Part shown: positions 1 through 8,043 of the stretch, piece after piece | Numbering within the stretch: position 1 is the first letter of the stretch | How the letters are laid out: every line of letters begins with the position of its first letter | NCBI RefSeq assembly: GCF_964021735.1 | Contig: NZ_CAXIBN010000036.1 | Location: forward strand, 1 to 21,907 | DNA length: 21,907 nucleotides | Direction: 5' to 3' | Source: Wocania_A sp964021735 | GTDB taxonomy: Bacteria; Bacteroidota; Bacteroidia; Flavobacteriales; Flavobacteriaceae | The notes under the pieces: generated by a model | The model's input: only the letters and a program-made list of their open reading frames with translations | Told to the model about the DNA's origin: nothing | Databases searched by the model: none | Position numbers and translations under genes: made by a program

Positions 1-973
1 TATCAAAAACACAATTTAATATTCTTATGTTATGAGATGGATCATAATGAGGCTCAAATGTAAATGCTATAGCATTTATATGCATTCCATCACCAGTTCC
101 ATCTACAATCTTTACACCATCCATTTCAACATTATCCGCTCCAACTATCATTACAACATGACCCGAATTAGAATTTATACTATGTTTACTATCATCATGC
201 CTGGCTCTATCCCCATATAAATTCCCACCTTCAATCCTAATATTAGATTCTTCTCTAATACCCAATAAAACATAATTATTATTATCATTGGGCTGTACTC
301 TAATATGTGTATTTTCGCTCATTACAAGCGTAAAATCTGAAGGCACATTAATAGCTTCTTTAGATGGATAGAAATTTTGGTTGCTTGTTGTGCTTGTTAC
401 TTTACTAACCTCAAAATAGGCATCCATTTTATCAATCTTTAATGTTGTAATACCCAGATCTTTAGCCATAAACATTGTTGCTTCTAAAATATTATTATTT
501 TCTAGTGCAATGGCAGAGGTAGTTTCTCCCTCAACAATTCCCCATCTACTAGGATCAAAATTAAATACTGGATCTTTAAGCTGAGGTGTAGAACCACCTA
601 TAGTTAAAGTAGCATTTAAAAAGTTACCATCAAAAGTAGAACCTCCTGAGAAATTAATAGTTCCGTTAATTATATCTCCACCTTCATAAACAATAGTTAC
701 ATTTTCAGGAAGGGTAATTGTTTGTCCTTCTAAATCTAAAACACAATTTATAACAACTGTTGAGTTGGCTTGTATATCATTTAATGTAAAATCGCAAGGT
801 AAACTGGTATCTACTGCTGTTGGTTCTTCAGGTGTATTGGTATCATCAGTATCTGGAGTGTCTTCTTCTACAACTTCTACTATAGATTCTACAAATAATT
901 CTTCCTTGTTACAAGACATCATAGATGACATAAATAATAAGGTGAATAAAAAGGTTTTCATAATCGTTTTCAT
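1..973 (-). CDS. Surface lipoprotein with right-handed beta-helix-like repeats (partial, C-terminus outside window)
   Basis: This open frame runs on the minus strand from a start near 973 to the window edge without a stop, so the C-terminal part is missing. The N-terminus is a lipoprotein signal: a hydrophobic stretch (FLFTLLFMSSMMS) ending in a Cys, which is residue 21 from the ATG at 973 or residue 17 from the ATG at 961. The next residues, Asn-Lys-Glu-Glu, resemble the lipoprotein export tag that sends Bacteroidota lipoproteins to the cell surface. An acidic Asp/Glu/Thr/Pro linker follows. The body then shows short beta-rich units rich in Gly, Asn and Asp (for example GGDIINGTINFSGG and NIRILNCVFD), as in pectin-lyase-like beta-helix proteins that bind or cut polysaccharides. 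No catalytic residues can be assigned. ATGs at 994, 973 and 961 are all in frame; the 973 and 961 starts best fit a signal peptide. A role at the polysaccharide surface is inference. Confidence 0.8.
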   Translation of the reverse strand, partial: MKTIMKTFLFTLLFMSSMMSCNKEELFVESIVEVVEEDTPDTDDTNTPEEPTAVDTSLPCDFTLNDIQANSTVVINCVLDLEGQTITLPENVTIVYEGGDIINGTINFSGGSTFDGNFLNATLTIGGSTPQLKDPVFNFDPSRWGIVEGETTSAIALENNNILEATMFMAKDLGITTLKIDKMDAYFEVSKVTSTTSNQNFYPSKEAINVPSDFTLVMSENTHIRVQPNDNNNYVLLGIREESNIRIEGGNLYGDRARHDDSKHSINSNSGHVVMIVGADNVEMDGVKIVDGTGDGMHINAIAFTFEPHYDPSHNIRILNCVFD

Positions 974-1229
974 AATTGTTTTGTTTTGGGGCATTAAAAT
1001 CTTCTTCAATAATAATTTTTTTTTCAATAAAATCGTTTAAGTGATTAATTTTTTCGATAAAATACATTAAACAAAATACATGTATTCGATAAAATGCAAT
1101 TTTAAACGATTAAGTGGTTTTTAGAATTTATAATTAGTCCTTATATACGTGTGAAAAATAAATTTTGGATGTCCCTCTCAAAATTAAAATCGGACAAAAA
1201 TATAATTTTATCGATAAAGAACATTATAA

Positions 1230-1258
1230 TGTTAATAAGTAGCGCCTACTTGTTAACA
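1230..1258. promoter_or_regulatory. Dyad-symmetric site (operator or RNA hairpin)
   Basis: Bases 1230-1242 pair with 1246-1258 around a CGC loop: thirteen pairs, one of them a T-G (U-G) pair. There is no T-run on either side, so an intrinsic terminator is unlikely. Its place between two divergent genes suits a regulator-binding site, or a hairpin in a leader RNA. Which of these it is cannot be told from sequence. Confidence 0.45.
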
Positions 1259-1338
1259 ACTAAACACTTAGTAAACAAATACATACAAGCCAAAAGATGA
1301 GTTAACTGTTTTAGTAAAAAAAAGATTATAAAATATTA

Positions 1339-1425
1339 ATGAGAAATAAGTTTAGCCGTAGTTTATCTATTGAACTTTTATATTTACTTTTAATCTTAAT
1401 TATAAATCAATATGGGCAACTGTAG
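1339..1425 (+). other. Possible 28-residue hydrophobic leader peptide
   Basis: An ATG at 1339 opens a 28-codon frame ending at TAG 1423-1425. It encodes basic N-terminal residues (MRNKFSRS) followed by a Leu/Ile-rich segment (ELLYLLLILII), which looks like a membrane-inserting or signal-like peptide. It lies 43 bases before the cyclase-like gene. It could be a small membrane peptide, a leader, a remnant, or chance; no Shine-Dalgarno site supports it. Confidence 0.2.
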
Positions 1426-1468
1426 GCTCATGTAAAAAAGTTTTGTTAAAAACGATAAGGATATCCTG

Positions 1469-2551
1469 ATGTGTACTGAAAAAGGAGAAATTGCTTGTAA
1501 AAGCATTTCAGAAAAGAAATTAAATAACAGCATTAATAGAGGAATAAACTATCTTGAAAATCACCAATTACCCAATGGCGAGTTTTTAATGTATATGTCT
1601 GATGATGATGCTATGCAAACCTGGAATCTACCTGAAAGCTGTGTGTTTCCCGCTGCACTTATTGGTAACTCTTTACTTTCTATTCGCAATCACCAAAAAG
1701 TTCAAGAAATATTATTTAAGTCGGCACATTTTTTATATTACCAAATGGATAGAGGTGGTACTTGGAATCATTATACAATTTTACACCGTTTTAGAAAACT
1801 ATGCCCTCAAGATTTAGATGATACATCTTGTGTGTCTTATTTTTTAAAACAAATGAATTTTGATATTCCAGTAAAACGTAACCAACAATTAGCAGTAAAT
1901 AACCGCAGAAGCGATGGATTATTTTATACTTGGATAGTTTTTAGGTGGCGGTTTAACAAAAACGTTTTATACTGGTACTTTGCTGCTAAAGAGCTTAAAC
2001 ACCTTTTTAAAAGTTTGATTTTTTGGCACAAATTTGAATGTTCAAGATACGATGTGGATGCCGTAGTTAATGCTAACATTTTACTTTACTTAGGAAAAAG
2101 GAAGGAGACACTACCTGTAATATCATATCTTATTGATATTATTAAAACAGAAAGCGAAGAGGATTGTGATACTTGGTATCGTAACATATTTACTGTTTAT
2201 TATTTTATTTCGAGAAATATTTATGCTGGAATTATAGAATTAGATTCTATTAAAGACGATATAATACACAGGATTTTAAAGAGACAAAATCTAGATGGTA
2301 GCTTTGGCAAATCTGTGCTTGATACCGCTCTGGCAATATCTGCTTTGATAAATACTGGATACAAAGGAGAAAAAATAAAAAATGGCATTGAGTACATTAT
2401 AAAAACCCAGCGTAAAAATGGACATTGGGATAGATGGGCGTTTTATTATGGAGGCCCAAAAAAGCTTTCGTGCTTTGGGTCTGAAGAACTAACAACGGGA
2501 TTTTGCTTAGAGGCTTTAGCTCGTTTTAGGGATTTACAGAAAACGGAATGA
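1469..2551 (+). CDS. Prenyltransferase/squalene-cyclase-repeat (alpha-alpha toroid) protein with DxDD motif
   Basis: The 360-residue protein is built from helical-hairpin repeats of the squalene cyclase/prenyltransferase type. Repeat-like units begin near residues 20 (INYLENHQLPNGEF), 83, 119, 196, 265 (ILKRQNLDGSFG) and 304 (IEYIIKTQRKNGHW), enough for one six-hairpin barrel. Squalene-hopene cyclases and class II diterpene cyclases have two barrel-type domains and over 500 residues, so this is about half size. Residues 115-118 read Asp-Leu-Asp-Asp followed by Thr, matching the DxDD motif that protonates substrate in class II cyclases. No signal peptide is seen, so it is probably cytoplasmic. 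The ATG at 1469 follows AAGGA (1457-1461). It heads a gene series with a P450 fusion and a UbiA-type prenyltransferase, which supports an isoprenoid substrate. A non-catalytic or other toroid function remains possible because only one barrel is present. Confidence 0.75.
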   Translation: MCTEKGEIACKSISEKKLNNSINRGINYLENHQLPNGEFLMYMSDDDAMQTWNLPESCVFPAALIGNSLLSIRNHQKVQEILFKSAHFLYYQMDRGGTWNHYTILHRFRKLCPQDLDDTSCVSYFLKQMNFDIPVKRNQQLAVNNRRSDGLFYTWIVFRWRFNKNVLYWYFAAKELKHLFKSLIFWHKFECSRYDVDAVVNANILLYLGKRKETLPVISYLIDIIKTESEEDCDTWYRNIFTVYYFISRNIYAGIIELDSIKDDIIHRILKRQNLDGSFGKSVLDTALAISALINTGYKGEKIKNGIEYIIKTQRKNGHWDRWAFYYGGPKKLSCFGSEELTTGFCLEALARFRDLQKTE

Positions 2552-2588
2552 ACAATTTCTTTTTAAAATCATTACAACCCAAACATCA

Positions 2589-2658
2589 ATTAATCTAAAT
2601 TTTATGTACTTAGCTTTAAACTCTTTGTCTAAATTACAGCACCATTAATCTAAATTTT
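2589..2658 (+). repeat. 15-bp direct repeat, two copies 55 bp apart
   Basis: ATTAATCTAAATTTT occurs exactly at 2589-2603 and 2644-2658, and its core TCTAAATT recurs at 2628-2635. The repeats lie in the 248-base gap between the cyclase-like gene and the AT-P450 gene. They could be binding sites for a regulator of the downstream genes, but AT-rich DNA produces such repeats by chance fairly often. Confidence 0.4.
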
Positions 2659-2693
2659 TTATTGACTGGATTGAGATAAGTTATATTAGTGAA

Positions 2694-2747
2694 TTCTTTA
2701 ACAAATTTTAGACATAAATATAATAACAACATCTATATGTTAAAGAA
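2694..2747. repeat. 10-bp inverted repeat upstream of the AT-P450 gene
   Basis: TTCTTTAACA at 2694-2703 is exactly complementary in reverse to TGTTAAAGAA at 2738-2747, with 34 bases between the arms. No T-run follows. It ends about 50 bases before the TTG start at 2800 and could be an operator or a leader hairpin. The rest of the 2552-2799 gap shows no gene and no clear -7 box. Confidence 0.35.
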
Positions 2748-2799
2748 ATTGTATATTACAGTCCCTCAAAAAATTTACTAAACCTTAACCAAATTTGAT

Positions 2800-5025
2800 T
2801 TGAAACAGCTAATAATCAAACTAATACCTTTTAAAGCACAAACGCTACCCATTATCTATAAGTGCTTAAGTATAGCTTCAAAAATACGTCCTCAAAAAAA
2901 AGAGTTGCTTTTTGCCTTTGGAGGGCGATCTAATTATTGGAAAAATATGGGGATTGAGTTATTTGAAAAAGAATCTGTTTTTAGAGAGTCAATTCTAAAG
3001 TCTGATGCCATTATAACTGATTTAGATTGGCCTAGTATTCTTCCAAATTTCAGAAAGGAATGCCCTAAAAACTTCTTCGAATCAGAATCCAACGTATATC
3101 TTACAATTGCAGCTATTCAAATTGCGGTTTTAGATTATTTAAAAGAAAGTGGTATTATTCCAAATGCTATTATAGGGTTGAGTTTAGGTGAAATTACTGG
3201 TATCTATGCTGCAGGAGGTATATCACATACTGAAGTGTTCAATATTTTAAAGAGTGTTAACCTAACTACTTCAAGAGAGAAAAAAGAATACACTACTATT
3301 TATTTTAATATGAATATCGCTAGTGTACTAGAACTATCAAAGCGAAATGAAGAAATTCATCCCATATATGAACTTCATTACAATACAACATTGGCCTGTG
3401 TACATAAGGATAAGGTTGATTTACTTAAATCTAAGCTATCTAATATAGGTGTAGCATTTAAAAACACCAATCAAAAAATGTTCCCTTATCATACCAAGTT
3501 GATGGGCTTTTATAAAGAAGAAATCCTCAAATGCTTTTATAACCTAAATCCTAAGCCCTTAAAACAAGATTACTTCTCAACTTCTTTAGGTAAAATTGTT
3601 CCAAAAGGCACAATATTGGGTAATAACTTTTGGTACAACTTCCAACGATATCCAGTTTTAGCAAACAGCACTTATAATTCAATTATTAATTCTGGCAAAA
3701 AGTATAATATCATTCAAATAGGGCCAGATTTATTTGATGGAACAAAAATGCAACAAACGTTAACCAACAATTCGGATAAACCCAAACTATACTCTACACT
3801 TAAAAAAGATGGGAATTCACATAAAATATTTAAACATACCTACTCTAAAATAAAGAAAGAAGGGCAAATAAACCATAGTGCAATAAACAATAAAGGTAGC
3901 GATTTTGATGAATTCCTAAAAAATTTCGATCTGTACAATCCATCTTATATAGAAACGCCAACATTATATTGGGAGTATTTAAAAAGAAAGGGGAACGTTC
4001 ATTATATACCTACAAACAGTTCGTGGATAGTTTTGGACTATGATACTATAAAATACGTTTTAAATGATCCTAAAAAATTTTCAAACCAACCTATCAGCGG
4101 TTTTGATAAATATTTGGCAGGAGCAGATCCACCTGAACATACAGACATCCGATTACTTTTACAGCCCTTATTTTCGCAAAAAGCGTTAAATCGTATTGAA
4201 GGCTATATTTTAAAGAGAACAAACGAGCTATTTGAAAATTTCCCATATTCTGAAGCCTTTAATTTTGTCACTTCGTTTTCTAAGCCATTATCTATGGATG
4301 TAATTACCTATTTTTTGGGGCTTAACATTGAACAGTCTAAAAAACTAGAAAGCATAGTGGGCGAAAGAATATATGAAGTTGGCAAAATTGAACTAAAAGA
4401 ATGCTTTACTGAATTTCTATTGAAGAAAAATGATTTTGAACTTTCAAGTGCCATGCATTTTATTAAAACGCTTTATGATGATAACAAATTATCGCTTGAT
4501 GCAGCGTCCAGTCTTGGCAGGTTGCTATGGAGTGCTGGAATGACAACAACAAATGGACTATTGAGCAATGTTTTTAAAAGACTTTTAAAAGCCCCTTATT
4601 TATCAGACCAATTAAGAAAGTCCGATCAATTAATAAATAAATATATTGATGAATGCCTGAGAATAGAAGCACCAGAAATAATATTGAGAAGAAAGACAAC
4701 GCAACAAGTTACAATAGGGAATAAAACAATCCCTCAAGAATCATTATTAGCATTAGATTTAAGAGCAGGAAACCACGACGAAACTAAATTTCCAAACCCA
4801 AATGAAATAGACTTATCACGTCCATTAAACAGTCATTTATCCTTTGGAAGCGGCCCACATGTATGCATAGGAATGGCACTAGCAAGGATGGAAGCAAGAA
4901 TTGCTTTAAAAAACTACCTAAACTCATCAAAAGAATTAAGTTTAGCACGCGATACACCAATAACCTTTTATCCTTCTTTTCATTTTAGAGCATTAGAAAA
5001 ATTAACGATAAAATGTTCAAATTAA
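2800..5025 (+). CDS. Acyltransferase-cytochrome P450 fusion protein
   Basis: One 741-residue polypeptide carries two enzymes. Residues about 35-330 form a FabD/polyketide-type acyltransferase: the N-terminal strand LLFAFGG, the GLSLGE nucleophile motif (Ser128) and the catalytic-type His231 in YHTKLM. Residues about 370-741 form a bacterial P450: DPPEHT (443-448), I-helix AGMTTT (579-584), Glu618-x-x-Arg621 and the heme loop FGSGPHVCIG (682-691, ligand Cys689). Lined up by eye without gaps to E. coli FabD as I recall it, the Arg that holds malonate's carboxylate is Val153, so a monocarboxylic acyl group is likelier than malonyl. The I-helix acid before the conserved Thr is also missing (Thr582). 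The start is TTG: an in-frame stop lies at 2779-2781, and the first ATG (residue 50) falls inside the acyltransferase core. The heme signature and both acyltransferase catalytic residues are intact, so both halves should be active. Its partners and substrate are unknown. Confidence 0.88.
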   Translation: MKQLIIKLIPFKAQTLPIIYKCLSIASKIRPQKKELLFAFGGRSNYWKNMGIELFEKESVFRESILKSDAIITDLDWPSILPNFRKECPKNFFESESNVYLTIAAIQIAVLDYLKESGIIPNAIIGLSLGEITGIYAAGGISHTEVFNILKSVNLTTSREKKEYTTIYFNMNIASVLELSKRNEEIHPIYELHYNTTLACVHKDKVDLLKSKLSNIGVAFKNTNQKMFPYHTKLMGFYKEEILKCFYNLNPKPLKQDYFSTSLGKIVPKGTILGNNFWYNFQRYPVLANSTYNSIINSGKKYNIIQIGPDLFDGTKMQQTLTNNSDKPKLYSTLKKDGNSHKIFKHTYSKIKKEGQINHSAINNKGSDFDEFLKNFDLYNPSYIETPTLYWEYLKRKGNVHYIPTNSSWIVLDYDTIKYVLNDPKKFSNQPISGFDKYLAGADPPEHTDIRLLLQPLFSQKALNRIEGYILKRTNELFENFPYSEAFNFVTSFSKPLSMDVITYFLGLNIEQSKKLESIVGERIYEVGKIELKECFTEFLLKKNDFELSSAMHFIKTLYDDNKLSLDAASSLGRLLWSAGMTTTNGLLSNVFKRLLKAPYLSDQLRKSDQLINKYIDECLRIEAPEIILRRKTTQQVTIGNKTIPQESLLALDLRAGNHDETKFPNPNEIDLSRPLNSHLSFGSGPHVCIGMALARMEARIALKNYLNSSKELSLARDTPITFYPSFHFRALEKLTIKCSN

Positions 5026-5054
5026 AGTTATAATTAATTACTAGGTCAATTAAT

Positions 5055-6884
5055 ATGCAAAATTTCATAATAAATCTAAAAAAATTAAGGGATAACCTCA
5101 AGCTAAAAAGAACCATTGGTCTTATTTGGTCTATTACCAAGGGGCGGGCTATTTTCCCTATGCTACTTATGATTTTTGAAAGCGCAGTGTTTTTGGGCTC
5201 TTTATACATATTTAAGTTATTAATAGACATAATTGCTGCACCCGATAGAGGCGAAAAAACTAATTTAGCAATGCTGTACCTTGCCGCAGCAGGATTAGCA
5301 ACCATGATATTTTTAATCCTTCGTGCGTTATCGGGCTACTATACCCAAAAACAAGCGGCTTTAATAAGCGAATATGTAGATGATAAAATACACTCCATCG
5401 CTGTAGCTCTCGATCTTTCTTTTTATGAAAGTCCAGCTTACTTCAACACACTAAATAGAGCTAAAAATGCTGGTCCCGAAAGACCTGCAGCTATATTGAC
5501 CGACCTTTTTAATATTTCCAAAAATTTACTCATGCTAATAGTTATGGGGGCAGTACTTATATCTATTAGCTGGGTTTTAATGCCTTTGTTAGCACTATTT
5601 ATCCTGCCAACGCTTTTTGTACGATTAAAATTTGCCGATAAGTTATATGAATGGCAAAAGTTTAAAACACCATTAGAAAGAAAATCGCGCTACCTAAGCT
5701 CTCTAATAACTGGCGAAGTAGCCGCAAAAGAAATAAAAGCTTTTAATCTAGGTAATTTCTTTAGATCCATGTACATCGATATTAGATTAAACCTTTTAGA
5801 AGAAAAGTTTCGCATCAACAAACAGAGCAACATTAACGAAACAATAACTAACGTGTTGGCTGCCGCAGGTATGTACAGTTGCATTGCATACATTTGTATT
5901 AGCGCCTTAAACGGAGAATCATCAATTGGTGATATAGCCGTATTCCTGGTAGTTTTTCCTCAGCTTTTCGGCATTATGCAAGCGCTGGCTGGCGGTATTT
6001 CGTCTTTGTATCAAAACAATATATTCCTTAGTTATCTTTTTGATCTTTTTGATTTGAAAAATGAAATGGAAGACCCAAAAAACCCGCTACCTGTTCCTTT
6101 AAATCACCCTAACCTTACATTAAATAATGTAAATTTTAAGTATCCCCATGCCGAAAAAATAGCATTAAAAAACATCAACTTAAAAATACCCGCTGGTAAA
6201 GTTGTGGCATTGGTGGGGCTTAACGGATCTGGAAAAACCACTTTGATAAAGCTATTGTGTAGGCTTTACGATCCGACTTCGGGGACCATAAAACTAGGCG
6301 GAGAGGATATTAAAAACTTTAAAGCAGATGATTTTAGAAAGCAAATTAGTGTTGTTTTTCAAGACTTTGTTAAATATAACATGAGCGTTACTGAAAACAT
6401 ACACTTTGGTAACATACATGATGAAGCCGATCACAATTTTGTAAAAGATTCTGCAATAAAATCGGGAGCACATGATTTTATTAAAGAGTTTCCTGATGGT
6501 TACAATACTACCATGGGTCGTATCTTTGAAAATGGCAGGGAAGTTAGTATTGGGCAATGGCAAAAACTGGCAATTGCTCGTGCCTTGTATAGCAAATCCC
6601 AGTTTATAATTTTTGATGAAGCCACTAGTGCGCTTGATGCCAAATCTGAACAAGAGATTTTTGACGGCTTACGAGAACATATAGGCAATAGAGGAATATT
6701 GGTTATTAGCCACAGGGTTTCTGCCGTAAAACATGCCGATTATATTTATGTAATGTCCGAAGGTGAAATAACCCAGAAAGGAACACATGAAAAACTGATT
6801 TCTGAAACTGGGGATTATGCAAAATTATTTAAACGAAAACCTTTGGTCGTAACCCAAATGAGCAAAAATGGAACAGAGCAATAG
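5055..6884 (+). CDS. ABC exporter, fused membrane and ATPase domains
   Basis: The 609-residue protein is a half-transporter of the exporter type and would work as a dimer in the inner membrane. Residues about 30-320 form the six-helix membrane domain. Residues about 350-595 form the ATPase, with Walker A GLNGSGKTT (388-396), Q-loop Gln436, Walker B FIIFDE (517-522) and switch His553. The signature is degenerate: VSIGQ (497-501) in place of LSGGQ, followed by WQK, a form seen in some peptide and natural-product exporters. It begins 29 bases after the AT-P450 gene, and its end overlaps the next glycosyltransferase by 17 bases, so the genes are probably co-transcribed. Two roles fit: export of the product made by this operon, or flipping of a lipid-linked sugar like PglK or MsbA. 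The sequence does not decide between them. Confidence 0.9.
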   Translation: MQNFIINLKKLRDNLKLKRTIGLIWSITKGRAIFPMLLMIFESAVFLGSLYIFKLLIDIIAAPDRGEKTNLAMLYLAAAGLATMIFLILRALSGYYTQKQAALISEYVDDKIHSIAVALDLSFYESPAYFNTLNRAKNAGPERPAAILTDLFNISKNLLMLIVMGAVLISISWVLMPLLALFILPTLFVRLKFADKLYEWQKFKTPLERKSRYLSSLITGEVAAKEIKAFNLGNFFRSMYIDIRLNLLEEKFRINKQSNINETITNVLAAAGMYSCIAYICISALNGESSIGDIAVFLVVFPQLFGIMQALAGGISSLYQNNIFLSYLFDLFDLKNEMEDPKNPLPVPLNHPNLTLNNVNFKYPHAEKIALKNINLKIPAGKVVALVGLNGSGKTTLIKLLCRLYDPTSGTIKLGGEDIKNFKADDFRKQISVVFQDFVKYNMSVTENIHFGNIHDEADHNFVKDSAIKSGAHDFIKEFPDGYNTTMGRIFENGREVSIGQWQKLAIARALYSKSQFIIFDEATSALDAKSEQEIFDGLREHIGNRGILVISHRVSAVKHADYIYVMSEGEITQKGTHEKLISETGDYAKLFKRKPLVVTQMSKNGTEQ

Positions 6885-8031
6885 CAACATAGTAAACAAC
6901 AACCATATTGCCATCCTATCAACCTGTGCTGATGATTGGGGTGGCAGTGAAGAGTTGTGGGCAATGAGTAGCCCCTATCTACTAAAAGAGGGCTTTTCTG
7001 TTACTGTGTTAAAAGAAAGCATAAACCATAACCACAAGAGAATTTTAAAACTAAAAAACAATAACATTACGTTTATGGCATTGGGTAATAATTATCCCAA
7101 GCTTATAAACCGCTGCATAAATGCCTATTACCAGTTTGTAAAACCCTATTTCAACATATATCTTTATACGTTTAAAAAATTCCTTAAAGCTAAAAAACCA
7201 GTGTTGGTAATTATTTCGCAAGCCATAAATTTTGATGGATTGCATTACGCACAACTATGTTTAAAGCATAACATTCCATATATAATTGTATCTCATAAAG
7301 CCGTTGAATTTTTCTGGCCTCCAAAAGATGAGCGTAGCTATATGGCTAATGCTTACAAGCATGCAAAAAAATGCTATTTTGTTTCAAAACACAACCAAAA
7401 TTTAACCGAAGAACAATTTGGATTTCGTTTCACCAATGCTGAAATAGTCCGTAATCCTATGAAAATTAAGCCTGAACCATTAATATATCCATCAACAAAG
7501 GAAGGTTTTAAAATCGTAATGATTGGTCGTTTATTTGTTATTGATAAAGGACACGACATTCTGATAAGAGTTTTATCAAAAGAAAAATGGAGAAAAAGAA
7601 AACTGTATTTATCGATTGTTGGCTCAGGTCCGGATTGCAAAGGTATTAAAGCCATGGCAAGTTTGCTTAAATGCAAAAATTTACAGTTTTTAGGACATCA
7701 AGATAAGATAAAAGAAATCTGGTTAAGTCATCATGCCTTAGTGATACCTTCAAGAAGTGAAGGTATGCCCCTAGTTGTTATTGAGGCTATGGCTGCTGGA
7801 AGAACTGTTATTGCAACACGAGCAGGAGGTACCATGGAACTTGTTGAAGATGGAGTGACTGGTTTTATAGGAGATGCAACAGAAAATGGTTTTGATGAAG
7901 CTCTAGAAAGAGCATGGAATACCCGCAGGCAATGGCATGCCATGGGGCTTAAAGCCTCTAAGCATATAAAAGAGCTAATATCAAAAAACCCTGAACTTGA
8001 TTTTGCAAAAAAAGTAATAGCACTTATTTAA
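6868..8031 (+). CDS. GT4-family glycosyltransferase
   Basis: This 387-residue protein has the GT-B layout of family 4 retaining glycosyltransferases. The N-terminal domain starts with HIAILSTCADDWGGSEELW, including the Gly-Gly loop near residues 25-26. The C-terminal nucleotide-sugar domain contains IGRLFVIDKGHD (219-230) and the E-x7-E motif, Glu298 to Glu306, in SEGMPLVVIE, then the AGG...ELVEDG stretch. It should act in the cytoplasm and move a sugar from a nucleotide donor to a lipid or small-molecule acceptor. The ATG at 6868 sits 17 bases inside the exporter gene, which points to translational coupling; the next in-frame Met is well inside the fold. Donor and acceptor cannot be read from the sequence. 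The operon suggests glycosylation of an isoprenoid or other lipid product. Confidence 0.9.
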   Translation: MEQSNSNIVNNNHIAILSTCADDWGGSEELWAMSSPYLLKEGFSVTVLKESINHNHKRILKLKNNNITFMALGNNYPKLINRCINAYYQFVKPYFNIYLYTFKKFLKAKKPVLVIISQAINFDGLHYAQLCLKHNIPYIIVSHKAVEFFWPPKDERSYMANAYKHAKKCYFVSKHNQNLTEEQFGFRFTNAEIVRNPMKIKPEPLIYPSTKEGFKIVMIGRLFVIDKGHDILIRVLSKEKWRKRKLYLSIVGSGPDCKGIKAMASLLKCKNLQFLGHQDKIKEIWLSHHALVIPSRSEGMPLVVIEAMAAGRTVIATRAGGTMELVEDGVTGFIGDATENGFDEALERAWNTRRQWHAMGLKASKHIKELISKNPELDFAKKVIALI

Positions 8032-8043
8032 TTGTATTTATTT

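Larger units (their letters stand above)
974..1468. other. Divergent intergenic regulatory region
   Basis: These 495 bases separate the lipoprotein gene from the cyclase-like gene, which point away from each other. They hold an inverted repeat (1031-1040 with 1102-1111), a 12-bp perfect palindrome (AATACATGTATT, 1075-1086), three same-strand copies of TCGATAAA (1054-1061, 1086-1093, 1211-1218), a strong dyad at 1230-1258, and a minus-strand match to the Bacteroidota -7 box (TATTTTTG, 1202 down to 1195). No convincing -33 element accompanies that box. A 28-codon hydrophobic reading frame at 1339-1425 is noted separately. No tRNA or other RNA gene is evident. Confidence 0.6.

Noticed and set aside
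32..220. A 62-codon plus-strand frame
   Set aside because: It lies antisense to the beta-helix lipoprotein and has no recognisable start site or domain.
765..1040. A 91-codon plus-strand frame rich in Ser and Val
   Set aside because: It is the complement of the lipoprotein N-terminus; the minus strand shows a signal peptide, lipobox and beta-helix repeats, while this frame is low in complexity and has no motif.
1031..1258. CRISPR or phage attachment-site reading of the repeats
   Set aside because: Only two or three short copies occur, spacing is uneven, and no cas, integrase or tRNA gene is present.
6294..6653. A 119-codon minus-strand frame inside the ABC exporter
   Set aside because: It is a shadow of the ATPase domain, whose plus-strand frame has all catalytic motifs.
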